Below, piece by piece: positions 35,276 to 47,040 of a stretch of 64,000 bases of DNA. A program made the translations under genes and the position numbers. The DNA is from Pelodera strongyloides (taxonomy: Eukaryota; Nematoda; Chromadorea; Rhabditida; Rhabditidae): positions 124,001-188,000 of the forward strand of contig JAANDG010000157.1 of assembly GCA_036852015.1 (NCBI GenBank), in the 5' to 3' direction. The notes below the pieces were generated by a model that saw only the letters and a program-made list of their open reading frames with translations, did not search any database and was not told the origin of the DNA. How positions within the stretch are numbered: position 1 is the stretch's first letter; each line of letters opens with the position of its first letter.

Positions 35276-38200
35276 GTAATCGATAATCTGCATTCCCAGA
35301 TGGGAACGGTTTCCGTGTGGCGTTCCCATCGGGAAGACATTGTGGGAGGATGTCTTGCTTTGACCGCCGCGGCTGGGACTTATTACTGGCTGACGAGAGG
35401 ACAGACGACGGAGAATAAGGTTAGACAATCAGACATTACGGATCAGAACAGGCACGGCGTGCAAGCGGCGAACATTTTGTGTGCAGTTTTCATGTTGTAG
35501 TTTCAGAGGGGAACTTTAGCATGTAGCGAGCATCGTACCAACCGTGGAACGTGTGTATTACGATGTGCCATGATATACAAGCAATAAGACGTGTAATAAA
35601 ATATAAGAACATGGCATAAGCAAACGTTGAAATAAATATATTTAAATATTTATTGACACATTAAAATGTGTGCATCAATATGATGAAAGATATTCAGCGA
35701 CAATTGAATGGCCTTAGTTTTAATTATCTTAGAAATTGTCTTGTACCACCCTTGAATAAAGGTGCGCGACCTTGAAGATTTATTATTATTTATTATTAAA
35801 AAGATTCAGAATTTAGTAAAAACGACAGGAGAACTTATAATTTACACAGATATGCACGCGAGTTATTCTAAAATGACGTTCTTGATGTGTAATGGTAGAG
35901 AGAGAGTTCGAACCCCGGTCCTTCCATATGGAAACTAACGCTCTAACCACTAGACCATGCTCTCTTTCAGCACCTCCTTCTGGACCCTTCCCAACACTAT
36001 GAAGTCATGTTGGTGAGCAGAGAGAATCTCAGTCATAATGTGATCAGACTGCGGTTTGAAATTCCAAATCAAGAACTTTGCCTTGGACTGGAAACCGGAC
36101 AACATGTACAACTTCATGCCGAAGTTAGTTTATAACTAAGTTTAATATCACCGTGGCGATATTATTAAAGCGGCATGGCACATGGTTTCGAAACGTATGC
36201 TGCAGAACTGCATTCCAGTATATTGTCCGTCCACGGTTTTCAAAGCATGTGGCATACCGATTTAAAGGGATAGGTTCACTAGGATTTGCACCTTTTTGAA
36301 TAATTTCTATTAATAGTATGGCTGAATATGTTCATAGTGCGAAAATTACATTAAATTACTTTTGCTCCCCGAGGCAGGAGAGCATGCTCAAAAAGCTAAA
36401 CTACCTCGAATTAATAAAACAATTAGAGTACCGTAGCCTAGCTAAATGGGAAATAGCGTGACAGGGATGGAGGTGCAGATATTGTTGCGATAGACAGAGG
36501 ATGATAAAAGGGCCCTGTATCTTCTAGCGTCTCCAGCCCTGCTACGCTATTTCCCACTTACCATGGCTGCGGTACTCCAATTGTTTTATAAATTCGAGGT
36601 AGTTTAGCTTTTTGAGCAAGCTCTCCTACTACGGGGAGCAAAGGAAATTTACTGCAATTTTCGCATTTTGACCGTCATAGGTCATACTATCAACATAAAT
36701 TATAAAAAAGGTGCAATTCGAGGTGAACCTATCCCTTTAATCCCGAGCGGGGATTTTGAAATAGTACCGGGTTCACATGGATTTTCGAACAGTAGAAACC
36801 AGGAACCAGGAATAGTTAAACCAGTTAAACTAGTTAAACCATAAACCAGGAATAGTTACATCATGTACCCGATTTTTTTAGATGTCATTCACATCCAATA
36901 TTGAGGTCGTAAAAATACAACTTACAGTACATTGTATATTTGCAAGTGATCTATTCCGGATTATTTACAGATTGACGGCCATCCTGTTAATCGAAACTAT
37001 ACTCCAACCACACTGCGACATGAGAAGGGATTCTTCGAGTTAATTATCAAGGTTAGTTTTTTATTTGTGAATAATAGTTAGCCTTACAATTAGCCGCAGT
37101 ATCTATACATTGGCTCATAAACAAGTCTGCATATCAGTAGCCTAAAGTAGGAACTGACAAATCAATTATGTAGTATTTTTCCAATGTATTTTTTAGGTTT
37201 ATGGTCCAACTACTGAACATCCGACCGCAGGCCAAATGACACGATATTTGAATACTCTGCCAATTGGGGAGATGGTCGGTTCTTCTTGTGCTTATCAATA
37301 GTATGGATTATTACTCAACAAGCTCAACAAGCCTTATGGATCATTACTCAACAAGCTTTATAATATAATATGTATTACCATTAAAGATGAAAGATCTGCA
37401 TGAAACTCAGGACGCGTATGTATGAATTATACTATCTCTTTTCGAGGTCTGTAGACCTTTTGTTGTATTAAATCACTCACGTCCTATGTGTAGGATGTGT
37501 GATTCTCAAGTCCTCTTTGTATCTCTATGTCGCCAGCCGTGAGGCTCTCTCCTTTAATATCATTGACGAGCGATGAAATCTCTCTCACAGTGTGCTGTGC
37601 CTCTATGTCGCCCAACAACTATCCGACACAAATGTTGTTCTCGAATCATTTACATATTTACATGCACAACAGTGCGCTCTCAACACAATAACAGGTTCGG
37701 GTACAACCCTTAATTTCTGTTTTCCCAGATAGCAACCTCAATGTTCTAATAACAGCTTTTCGGTTCTTAACACTTATCGCACGAAAGTCAGTCGCAAATA
37801 TTATTGTCGCGACGTTCCAGCGAACATCATCCAACTCTCTCTTTTTTCCCTTCACCATTACGCTTGTCTCTCCCTGAGGCCATATTCACCACTCAATTCC
37901 CCGTGGGGAATTCCCCGTCTTTTTCTCTGCGTCTGTCACATTAGAGTGCTATTTTCTGTCCCCAGGGACTATTTCCCCGAGGGAATCGGAGTGGTGAATA
38001 TGGCCTCAGGAAAGAGAAGTGCCCCTTGTCACCCGCCCACTGACAAGGCGCCAGCATAGGCTAGAAAAAGGGAATGAGGAAAACCCATGGACCAGCAAAT
38101 ACTTCACCGAAAACCCTTTTTCTACCAACACTTGCTTTCGACACTTTCTCTTGCCCTCCCTGGTGAGCCAACTACGATTATAAATGAGAAACGACCGAAT

Positions 38201-41200
38201 TAAAGTAGCACCTTCTACCCACGGCTATTTCCCAATTTTCGCGCTGCAGCTAGAGCCCAATTTTGCTCTGCCAACTTACGTCAACTACTTAATCGAGAAT
38301 TCCACGTTTGTGGAGTTCACTTCATCCATTGTGCATTAGTTTATTCTTAACTTTGCTATTGCTATTCCCGTCCGTACTATTATTTTTGTGCTGGTTGAGA
38401 AGAACCTTACCCAATCGTTCGGAAGAACGTTTGTTGAGTCTGACTGCCAGTCCAGAAGGACTGGTACTGTATCAGTTGCCCATTCGCGTACGCCAGCCAA
38501 GCTTTCCTCAGCCCTTTCATAAATCGTCCTGATTCATTCGAAAGTTTTCTTTCCCATTCTTATTTTGTCAACTCGGTTCAGAAGAACCTTTCCGAGTCTT
38601 CCGAGTCTCGCAAGAACACTCACTGAGTTTGACCGCTCGTCCAGAAGGATGTACTGTGTCTTACGCCCACTGAGAACAGTGGTTTCGGTTCAGAAGAACC
38701 ATTCCGAGTCTTCACAAGAACACTCGCTGAGTTTGACCGCTCGTCCAGAAGGACGTTCTGTGTCTTACGCCCACTGAGAACAGTGGTTTCGGTTCAGAAG
38801 AACCATTCCGAGTCTTCACAAGAGCACTCGCTGAGTTTGACAGCTCGTCCAGAAGGACGTTCTGTGTCTTACGCCCACTGAGAACAGTGGTTTCGGTTCA
38901 GAAGAACCATTCCGAGTCTTCACAAGAACACTCGCTGAGTTTGACCGCTCGTCCAGAAGGATGTACTGTGTCTTACGCCCACTGAGAACAGTGGTTTCGG
39001 TTCAGAAGAACCATTCCGAGTCTTCACAAGAGCACTCGCTGAGTTTGACAGCTCGTCCAGAAGGACGTTCTGTGTCTTACGCCCACTGAGAACAGTGGTT
39101 TCGGTTCAGAAGAACCATTCCGAGTCTTCACAAGAGCACTCGCTGAGTTTGACAGCTCGTCCAGAAGGACGTTCTGTGTCTTACGCCCACTGAGAACAGT
39201 GGTTTCGGTTCAGAAGAACCATTCCGAGTCTTCACAAGAGCACTCGCTGAGTTTGACCGCTCGTCCAGAAGGATGTACTGTGTCTTACGCCCACTGAGAA
39301 CAGTGGTTTCGGTTCAGAAGAACCATTCCGAGTCTTCACAAGAACACTCGCTGAGTTTGACCGCTCGTCCAGAAGGATGTAATGTGTCTTACGCCCACTG
39401 AGAACAGTGGTTTCGGTTCAGAAGAACCATTCCGAGTCTTCACAAGAGCACTCGCTGAGTTTGACAGCTCGTCCAGAAGGACGTTCTGTGTCTTACGCCC
39501 ACTGAGAACAGTGGTTTCGGTTCAGAAGAACCATTCCGAGTCTTCACAAGAGCACTCGCTGAGTTTGACCGCTCGTACAGAACGATGTACTGTGTCTTAC
39601 GCCCACTGAGAACAGTGGTTTCGGTTCAGAAGAACCATTCCGAGTCTTCACAAGAGCACTCGCTGAGTTTGACAGCTCGTCCAGAATGACGTTCTGTGTC
39701 TTACGCCCACTGAGAACAGTGGTTTCGGTTCAGAAGAACCATTCCGAGTCTTCACAGGAACACTCGCTGAGTTTGACAGCTCGTCCAGAAGGACGTTCTG
39801 TGTCTTACGCCCACTGAGAACAGTGGTTTCGGTTCAGAAGAACCATTCCGAGTCTTTACAAGAACACTCGCTGAGTTTGACAGCTCGTCCAGAAGGACGT
39901 TCTGTGTCTTACGCCCACTGAGAACAGTGGTTTCGGTTCAGAAGAACCATTCCGAGTCTTCACAAGAGCACTCACTCGCTGAGTTTGACAGCTCGTCCAG
40001 AAGGACGTTCTGTGTCTTACGCCCACTGAGAACAGTGGTTTCGGTTCAGAAGAACCATTCCGAGTCTTCACAAGAGCACTCGTTGAGTTTGACAGCTCGT
40101 CCAGAAGGACGTTCTGTGTCTTACGCCCACTGAGAACAGTGGTTTCGGTTCAGAAGAACCATTCCGAGTCTTCACAAGAGCACTCGCTGAGTTTGACAGC
40201 TCGTCCAGAAGGACGTTCTGTGTCTTACGCCCACTGAGAACAGTGGTTTCGGTTCAGAAGAACCATTCCGAGTCTTCACAAGAACACTTGCTGAGTTTGA
40301 CAGCTCGTCCAGAAGGACGTTCTGTGTCTTACGCCCACTGAGAACAGTGGTTTCGGTTCAGAAGATCCATTGCGAGTCTTCACAAGAGCACTCGCTGTGT
40401 TTGACAGCTCGTCCAGAAGGACGTTCTGTGTTTTAGCCCGCTGAGAACGGTGGTTTCGGTTCAGAAGAACCATTCCGAGTCTTCACAAGAACACTCGCTG
40501 AGTTTGACAGCTCGTCCAGAAGTACGTTCTGTGTCTTACGCCCACTGAGAACAGTGGTTTCGGTTCAGAAGATCCATTGCGAGTCTTCACAAGAGCACTC
40601 GCTGTGTTTGACAGCTCGTCCAGAAGGACGTTCTGTGTTTTAGCCCGCTGAGAACGGTGGTTTCGGTTCAGAAGAACCATTCCGAGTCTTCACAAGAACA
40701 CTCGCTGAGTTTGACCGCTCGTCCAGAAGGACTTTCTGTGTCTTACGCCCACTGAGAACAGTGGTTCCTGTTTAAAAGAACAGAAAGACGGTCGCTCAGA
40801 AGGGCAGTAAGACTGTTGTGCAACAAGTAACGCACACTCTGCATGTCAAATTATTTCTCCGATGATTCCGACACAGAAACAGTGGTTGACAGCATGGTGG
40901 AAACTAAAAGATTCACAGACGTCAAAAAACAAAGAGACTTACTCAAAGCTCTCAGGCCTACATACCCAGTTAGCAACGCTACTGGATTCGTTCAAACATA
41001 TATTGAACAATGAAACCAAAAACGAAGCATACTTCGCACGTGAACGCTATAGAGGATGCAAAGCCATCGTCCAGGAACTGAACTCCGAACGAGATGCTCT
41101 CTACAGCATAGCTTTTGGTCATTTCATGTCGACCAACTAACAATCCGTGCACAAGAAGCACAACGAAAGAAGCTGACCGAAAAAGAAGGTCAATTTGCAC

Positions 41201-43028
41201 CGTTCGGGAATCGAACCCGTCTAGATTTCTAGCCTTTTTTATCAAGCATCTAATTCATCTGAAGAAAAATATCCTCTCCAACCATCATCATCAATCAGCT
41301 CATCATCAGATCATTATACAACTTTTTTTTCGGAGAAAATCGGTATATTTCTTTGGTTATTAGTATTATTATTATGTAGCGAATGAACAAATGATTATAG
41401 TCGTGCAGTGCACAGTTTATTGTAATTTTTTTATATTTGCTTAATTTGTTGGTTCTTTTTTTCTAGTTCAAAGTTCGCGGCCCGATCGGACAGACCGAGT
41501 ACCTCGGAGGTCAGAAATGGACTATACGACAACGCTCGGAAAAACACACGAGGACCGTTAAGAAATTGGGAATGGTAGCGGGAGGAAGCGGTATTACACC
41601 AATGTTACAGGTAAGGAATTTGAATTTGATAGTTGTACTGTTATCTGTGCCGCTGCTAGAATTAGAACTCGGATCTGTTTTCGTGGTAAGAGGGAGTTCC
41701 TTATGGTTAGCTACAATGCGCCTGTGATACGCTCGTTATTATAAAATAGGGTTTGTCTAGATCTTGCAGAGTAAAGCAACATAACAGCTGGTTTTCGACG
41801 CATATGATGGGCAACATCATTCTTATGTGTTTATGCTAAGTGAGCTCGAATTGAGCTCTATTTTTTTATTCTAATAATACTAATTTGCATTCGAAGCATG
41901 GAACGAGTTATACAAAAACCGACTGGTATGCCGCTCTAAAACACAAATGTTATCTTTCTACAATCCACTTTATTTTCAGATAATCCACCGTATTCTGTCA
42001 CACCCATCGGATAGTACGGAAGTGAACCTCGTCTTTGCCAATAGTACAGCCGATGATGTTTTCCTCAAGTTGGTTTTTTCCCTCTTTCTTCGCTTTCTTC
42101 GCTTTCCAGTTTCTTTGTTTTTCCTTTTCAGGGTTCCAGTTTCTACCTTTCCTCTTCGATCTCTTAGCGTTTAATTTTATTTTCAATTTTACAAACTTTT
42201 ACTATTTTAATAGAAAGACATATTTTACAGAATGGAAGCATGCTAACAATCAGGCTTTTTCACCTAAAGTGAAATACAATTATTTCTTGATTTCTTAAAT
42301 GCCAACTCACAATCAGTTGTGTTCAAAATGCAATAAAATCGTGTATTATCAACACTTTTTTAAAATATAAATCAAGTCTTTTTTTTTACGTTTTTTTACA
42401 TTTTCAGGGACTATTTGGATGATTTGGAGGAAAAAAGTAATGGAAGACTTCACATCTGGTATGCTGTAAGCAGAGACCCCGCTCCGGAATGGCAATACTC
42501 TGTTGGAAGGTAATAATACAATTATTAGAATCTTTTAGAAAGAACGAAACGCCATAGGATAAGATTTATTTTTAATGTATTAGCTACAACAATTCTAGTA
42601 TACTGTATCAAAAGGCAACCCTAAGGCGTACATTCTAAAACAACTAGTAAGTATTGTTGAGAGACCAGACTGACTAGGATTTACATTTAAGGTTTATATA
42701 AATTACGCAACGATATAGGTAGTAAATACTAATAATCTAGAGGTTTTTCAATCAATATTGCACATGTACGGACGGTATTTTGAACTGTGAAATGCATTTC
42801 GGGCATTCCGTATAAAAAGGCACTCTTGCTACATCAGACACGTATCGTACCTCTTTAAAGTTAGTATTTTCCTGTTTCAGAGTCGATTTTCCTATGTTGA
42901 AGCGGCATCTCTCTGCTCCCTCGGACGACCATCTAGTGTTCCTTTGCGGACCAAAGGGATTTATATCGAATGCTTCTGCCATACTGGGTAGAATTGGACA
43001 TAATTCAGATAATATTATTCATCTTTAG
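35276..43028 (+). CDS. NADH-cytochrome b5 reductase, complete, membrane-anchored
   Basis: Transfers electrons from NADH through FAD to cytochrome b5, for fatty-acid desaturation and related reactions at ER or mitochondrial outer membrane. Eight exons: 35276-35419 (ATG at 35300), 35971-36123, 36971-37051, 37197-37274, 41467-41610, 41980-42068, 42408-42509 and 42881-43028; 915 coding nt, 304 residues, normal length. Residues about 13-30 form a hydrophobic anchor (IVGGCLALTAAAGTYYWL). Exons 2-3 hold the FAD domain with TGQHVQLHAE and the RNYTPTT flavin motif. Exon 5 holds GGSGITPMLQ and exon 8 the CGPKGF motif of the NADH domain. Intron 4 is 4.2 kb and contains a satellite array; its donor is GTCGGT, off consensus. 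The exon 2 acceptor abuts a tRNA-like repeat. Confidence 0.95.
35629..35745. repeat. Dispersed repeat J, copy 2
   Basis: Same family as 29198-29320, in intron 1 of the cytochrome b5 reductase gene. Confidence 0.6.
35893..35966 (-). tRNA. tRNA-like sequence abutting reductase exon 2
   Basis: Minus strand has A box TGGTCTAGTGG and near-consensus B box GGTTCGAAC, and GAGAGAG/CTCTCTC can close an acceptor-like stem. TTCC/GGAA replaces a normal anticodon arm, so it is likely a relic. Its pyrimidine-rich complement GCTCTCTTT runs straight into the CAG acceptor of exon 2. Confidence 0.4.
36175..36265. mobile_element. Short diverged family A element
   Basis: TTAA-AGCGGCATGGCACATGG to CATGTGGCATACCGAT-TTAA, 91 bp. 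Its right TTAA is shared with the next element. Confidence 0.5.
36262..36740. mobile_element. TTAA palindromic element, family D
   Basis: 479 bp, TTAA-AGGGATAGGTTCACT to AGGTGAACCTATCCCT-TTAA. The interior folds on itself (AGCTAAACTACCTCGAATT pairs with its inverted copy). In reductase intron 2. Confidence 0.85.
37873..38010. mobile_element. Hairpin MITE, TIR CTGAGGCCATATTC
   Basis: CTGAGGCCATATTCACCACT and the inverted right end flank a 138-bp unit with inner CCCCGTGGGGAA and CCCCGAGGG motifs. In reductase intron 4. Confidence 0.75.
38573..40768. repeat. 104-bp satellite array, about 21 units
   Basis: Units start at 38681, 38785, 38889, 38993 and 39097, an exact 104-bp period, and continue to about 40768; a diverged unit lies at 38395-38470. 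Each unit contains the small palindrome GGTTCAGAAGAACC. Units alternate between GATGTACTG and GACGTTCTG variants, and a two-unit block with GATCCATTGCG and TTTTAGCCCG is repeated 208 bp apart (about 40358 and 40566), a higher-order repeat. 104 is not a multiple of 3, so ORFs across it shift frame and are not genes. It lies in reductase intron 4. Confidence 0.95.
40843..41140 (+). other. Two overlapping short ORFs after the satellite
   Basis: An ORF from ATG 40843 (acidic start, SDDSDTETVVD) runs 56 codons. A second frame (40862-41140, 92 codons) is Lys/Glu-rich and ends near a tRNA-like stretch. One could be a frame-shifted remnant of the other, as in a decayed mobile element. No family recognised. 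In reductase intron 4. Confidence 0.3.
41192..41240 (-). tRNA. tRNA 3'-half-like fragment
   Basis: Minus strand holds B box GGTTCGATTCC inside a CGGG/CCCG T arm, preceded by a CTAGA/TCTAG stem. No D arm is seen, so it is a partial relic. Confidence 0.35.
41768..41938. mobile_element. Diverged family A element containing duplication breakpoint
   Basis: Begins TAAAGCAACATAACAGC and ends CCGACTGGTATGCCGCTCTAA. The left edge of the 5.26-kb tandem duplication lies inside it (about 41828); its right part reappears at 47091-47205. Confidence 0.55.
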
Positions 43029-44180
43029 GGAAATTCAGATCTGGAACCAATTTTGCACTGTCCCTACCCTAATCATGACGTTGGTCTTATGTATCCACTT
43101 CTAGTATAGATTGATATGTATTGATTTTAATTGTTATTGGATAAGATCAAAAGCCGGCCAAGATAGGATTTTTTTTCACGAAGCCTGTGCTTTATCCGTT
43201 CTACGTTTATGATTGTTATAGGTAAACGCTTTATTTATTGCTTAAATATGAAGAAAAACTGGCATAGACTTCGCAAATTAAAAACTATCACATTCCAAAT
43301 CATATCATTTTAAATGAAAGAATTTCAGCTCATTTTACAATAACTATTCCTGTGAACCAACGTTTCTTTGTTTGCGGTTTTTAATTTTAAATACTAGCAT
43401 TTGTTAGCTCGAACGAAGTTAATTTTCTCTTTAATACTGAAAGCTTTACTGGTTGTACATTGCTAATAAAAGGTATTTATTACTTCTTTAATTTATTATG
43501 GTTAGCCATACGATTCACCCTATAGTTTCTTATCGTTAGAACAAAGTTTCTGTTCATGTCATACAATATTAGAGGTTTTTGTGTTTTGTGGTTTTCACAC
43601 GTAGCAAAAGTGAACCTTAGAACAGGCATGTGTCTGATGTAGCACCATACAGTAGTTGGGCACATCGGTTTCATAAATTCATAAGGCTCATGGTTCACTA
43701 CTACCGAATATCAAGAAACGGAAGAAAATATCCTAGATGAGCACGCATTGAAACGTATTGGTACTCAGATATTCAAACCATTGAATAATGTGAAAACCCT
43801 ATGAACTTTGCATTTAATCATGAAACGTATGCGAGATCTTCACACTTACACTAGGCAAGCAAATTGTTATCGCGATTACGGCCGTATATAAGACTAAAAT
43901 CAGTGGATAACCCTCAATTTCATACTATTTCAAGGATTCAATAAACGAAGTACTTCCGTTTATGCATGTGAGTTAAGTCCACGTGTATTACTTATTTATA
44001 CGAAACTATGATATTGGTTATTAATTACGGTAGCTTAATTTCTAGCAGCTTCTAAGGTACCTAGGCTTACGACCGAAAATGTTCGACATCTTTATTTCAA
44101 TGATTTTTTTTATAACCGGAACGTAAAGCGAAAAATAGGCGAACTCAACTCGACTCAATAAGCAACCTGTTTTTTTTCAG
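43029..44180. other. Intergenic, no gene seen
   Basis: AT-rich sequence between reductase and the BTB-like gene, duplicated at 48208-49370. A first exon of the BTB-like gene could lie here, but I found none that is certain. Confidence 0.4.
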
Positions 44181-46621
44181 AATCAAAATTAATGTGGATA
44201 AAACACGAAACAAACTTGAAAACATTTCGTATAACCGTCGAAGAATTATGCCGAGCCACTGGAAAGGTACTTTAAAATGAACGAACTTGCCTTGAATAAT
44301 GCTGTAAAGTTTGAAATGCAGGTAAAAGTATGGTAGTTCCGAGATTGCGTTGTCACCTAAAGGTGACGCAAGATCGGCGGCAGGTGCGCCAGTTGTGTGC
44401 CATCTAACCTTGTACCCATACGCTCATACCTGGCGCCTTGCGTTTCGAACTTCGAATTTGGGTTAAGCGTCACAAACTGGGTTTCCTTTTTTTCAATGCG
44501 GTTATAGGGATTGCGTAAAAATGTTTTTAATTTACCGATTCTTTTTCTAAGACCGCCTGGCCTTCCACTGTCGATTTGCGCCTCTTCTCTATGGCTTCTG
44601 TCGCCGCTTTTGTGAAGTACTTGAGTGAACCATCAACCCGGGTGAGACATATATTACAGTTAAATATTTCATTTTACTTTATAAATATACAATGTTTAAC
44701 AGTTTTATTAAAATCTTTTCGATACTATAGAAACAGTTTACAATGGGCAAATTCGATGGGTTATTTTCGTAGCATAAATTTAATAAAACTTGTGATAGAG
44801 GCATCTTGGCCCTAAGACCATACTGGGAAAGGACCAGTATGAACCGTGTCTTTATTAAAGTCCCTTATGATCCCTAATGTCTTTATTAAAGTCCCTAAGT
44901 CCCTAAGGCCTTTATTTATGAAGATAACATTGACTTTCAGGTTGTTTTCAATCCATCGACTCTTCCGGATATTTACGACTTGGCCGAAGCAATGGGTTGT
45001 GACGGGTTGAAGAGAAGTTTAGAAAAGGTGCACAGTTTATTTATTGGAATGCTACCAAAACAAGGGACGAACGCTAGGAAGTTACTCATTTATGTCTGAT
45101 TGTAGAGAGCTTGCTCCCCCATTGTTTAGCTCGATCTCTATGTTTCTAAGCTCGGCACGCGTAACTGATTTTAGCATGATCGGTGCGAAAGCAAGAACCA
45201 GCGTCGCACCTGTTTTTGAAAGTATGATGGACAGCCCCATTACGATCTACTGTATGAGAGTGAATACAATTAGAATAAAAAAACCGGTCATTACTTTAAT
45301 GCATTTTTATCCTATCCAGGTACTGTTATGTCCCCTCCAAAGTGCCGAGCGTATGTGTCTTTCTCTGTCTTCCCTCACAGACCGACCACTTCCGTGGGAA
45401 GTAGAAAAAGTGCTCACGGATAGACTGGCGAGAAACTTCCAGGTGGGACCTTTTTGACTTGGTACAGCATACGGTAACTCCCATTACTGTCGAAAGTCCT
45501 CCTAAGGACTACTGTAGTGTACATTTAGTCACTGTGGGACCAAGTTTCAACGCAACTTACGAAGTTTTCTAAGCGCATACTATAAAGAACACGACTAAAT
45601 GTGTGAACGGTAATGTTTTCCCAAAAGTATAATTCTCTATTTTAGTCCATTTCTACTTCAACAATGTTCCGACGAATTCCACCGCGGATTGCATGCGATT
45701 TATTACAAAGGTGACTGGAATATACTGATTCAGCATACCCCCCCCCCGTTATATACACATGCTTACTCATAGTATATACATACTAAACGTACATGAGTAT
45801 CTCCTCCATATTTTGATAAGGAAAAGCGATTTATGCTCCAAGAGGAAAATAAAAACCGAAATATTTAATAAATGGTCCACGTTCAGGTGCGACCTTCCCG
45901 TGAAAAGTGAGCTTGAAGTTGCAATGTGCGCCCTTCATTGGTTAAAGGAACGACATGACGCACTGCAACATTTTTATACGGTGGGTAGTAGGACATGGGC
46001 ATACAGTAGCCAGTATACTACGGTGCTTTGCTTACCAATGCATTGTACGTCTGTTAGGGTACTCATGAGATAAGGGGCATAATCGTTTTACTCTAGCACG
46101 GACGTCTATTTCCTCCGAAATATAACTTTGTTCCTTCCTAACTGTTCATTTCCCCAAAAAAAGTACCGTAGCCCAAATCCCCATTGGTAATCTTTCCCAG
46201 TTCAGGTAATGTGTGCAGTCCGCGTGGGCCGAATGTCCCCAGCAGAAAGGGCCGAATTTGAGGAAAAAGTGAATACAATGACCACGTCTTATGTTACTAA
46301 TTCATGCCAGGTGAAGGATTATTTCACGTTTATAAATGATACAGTAGCCTTGTTCTCAAGTCGTATTCCATCTGCTTTATAGTGGTTAATAACTGGTTAT
46401 GGAACCCGTACTCTTATATTACCTGTCCACTGCGCGAACTAATAAACATTTAGTTTTTTTTTGCCAAGTGATTGATTTTATTCCAGCTTCTTCCCCTCCT
46501 ACACATTCTCTTCAACGAAGTCGATTCGGCACGATGTTGCGTTTTATCGGAACACCTCCGAATGGGATATACAAGATGTGGACAGATTACACCCAAAGCA
46601 CGCAAGACTGAGATCACGTAA
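44181..46621 (+). CDS. BTB/BACK-like protein, copy 1
   Basis: Eight exons: 44181-44266 (ATG 44192), 44552-44641, 44941-45027, 45320-45442, 45646-45710, 45887-45980, 46206-46310 and 46487-46621; 774 coding nt, 257 residues if the first ATG is used. The N-terminal half resembles the end of a BTB fold (FVKYLSEP, then IYDLAEAMGCDGLKRSLE). The following region looks like a BACK domain (LTDRLARNF, SELEVAMCALHWLKERHDAL, VRVGRMSPAERAEFE). Such proteins often serve as cullin-3 substrate adaptors, but no Kelch repeats follow. The exon 2 acceptor is CTAAG, weaker than CTCAG in copy 2. All phases close. An upstream exon completing the BTB fold may be missing from this model. Confidence 0.72.
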
Positions 46622-47040
46622 GATTTACGTAAACAACAGGGTTTCTTGAAAATTAAGACATTGTATTTGGGACAGTAGTGAGACTAACGTTTTTGAATTA
46701 TTAGCCAATTAACTGCGATAGCCACTGCGTTCGTTTAAGTGTACCTTACATCACTACACCAAGTGTCTGTGTGATGCTATTGAGGTGTCCTTTCGCAATA
46801 CACGGTGCACTGGAATATGTGGTGCACGGAGGTGCAGTGTGGTGTAATGTGTTGCTGTAGTAGTGGTGCAATGTAGAATTAGACCTGCGCTACCTCCACC
46901 AGCCATGTATTGCCGTGCTACAACTCAACATGCAATGCGGTTCGGTTCATCTTCATACATAGTACCTATGATGTGACGGCCCTGTCATTTTTTCCTCAAT
47001 AGATTCTGCTCATTAGTTTGTAATAAGAAATTGTTCTTTA

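Noticed and set aside
38565..40680. Repeated ORFs across the 104-bp array as a repeat-protein gene
   Set aside because: The period is not a multiple of three, frames shift between units, and the array lies inside an intron.
38573..40768. CRISPR-like array
   Set aside because: Repeats are contiguous 104-bp units without unique spacers, in a eukaryotic intron.
37873..41240. LTR retrotransposon with the satellite as leader and 40843-41140 as coding start
   Set aside because: No pair of direct long terminal repeats, no primer-binding site and no protease or polymerase were found.
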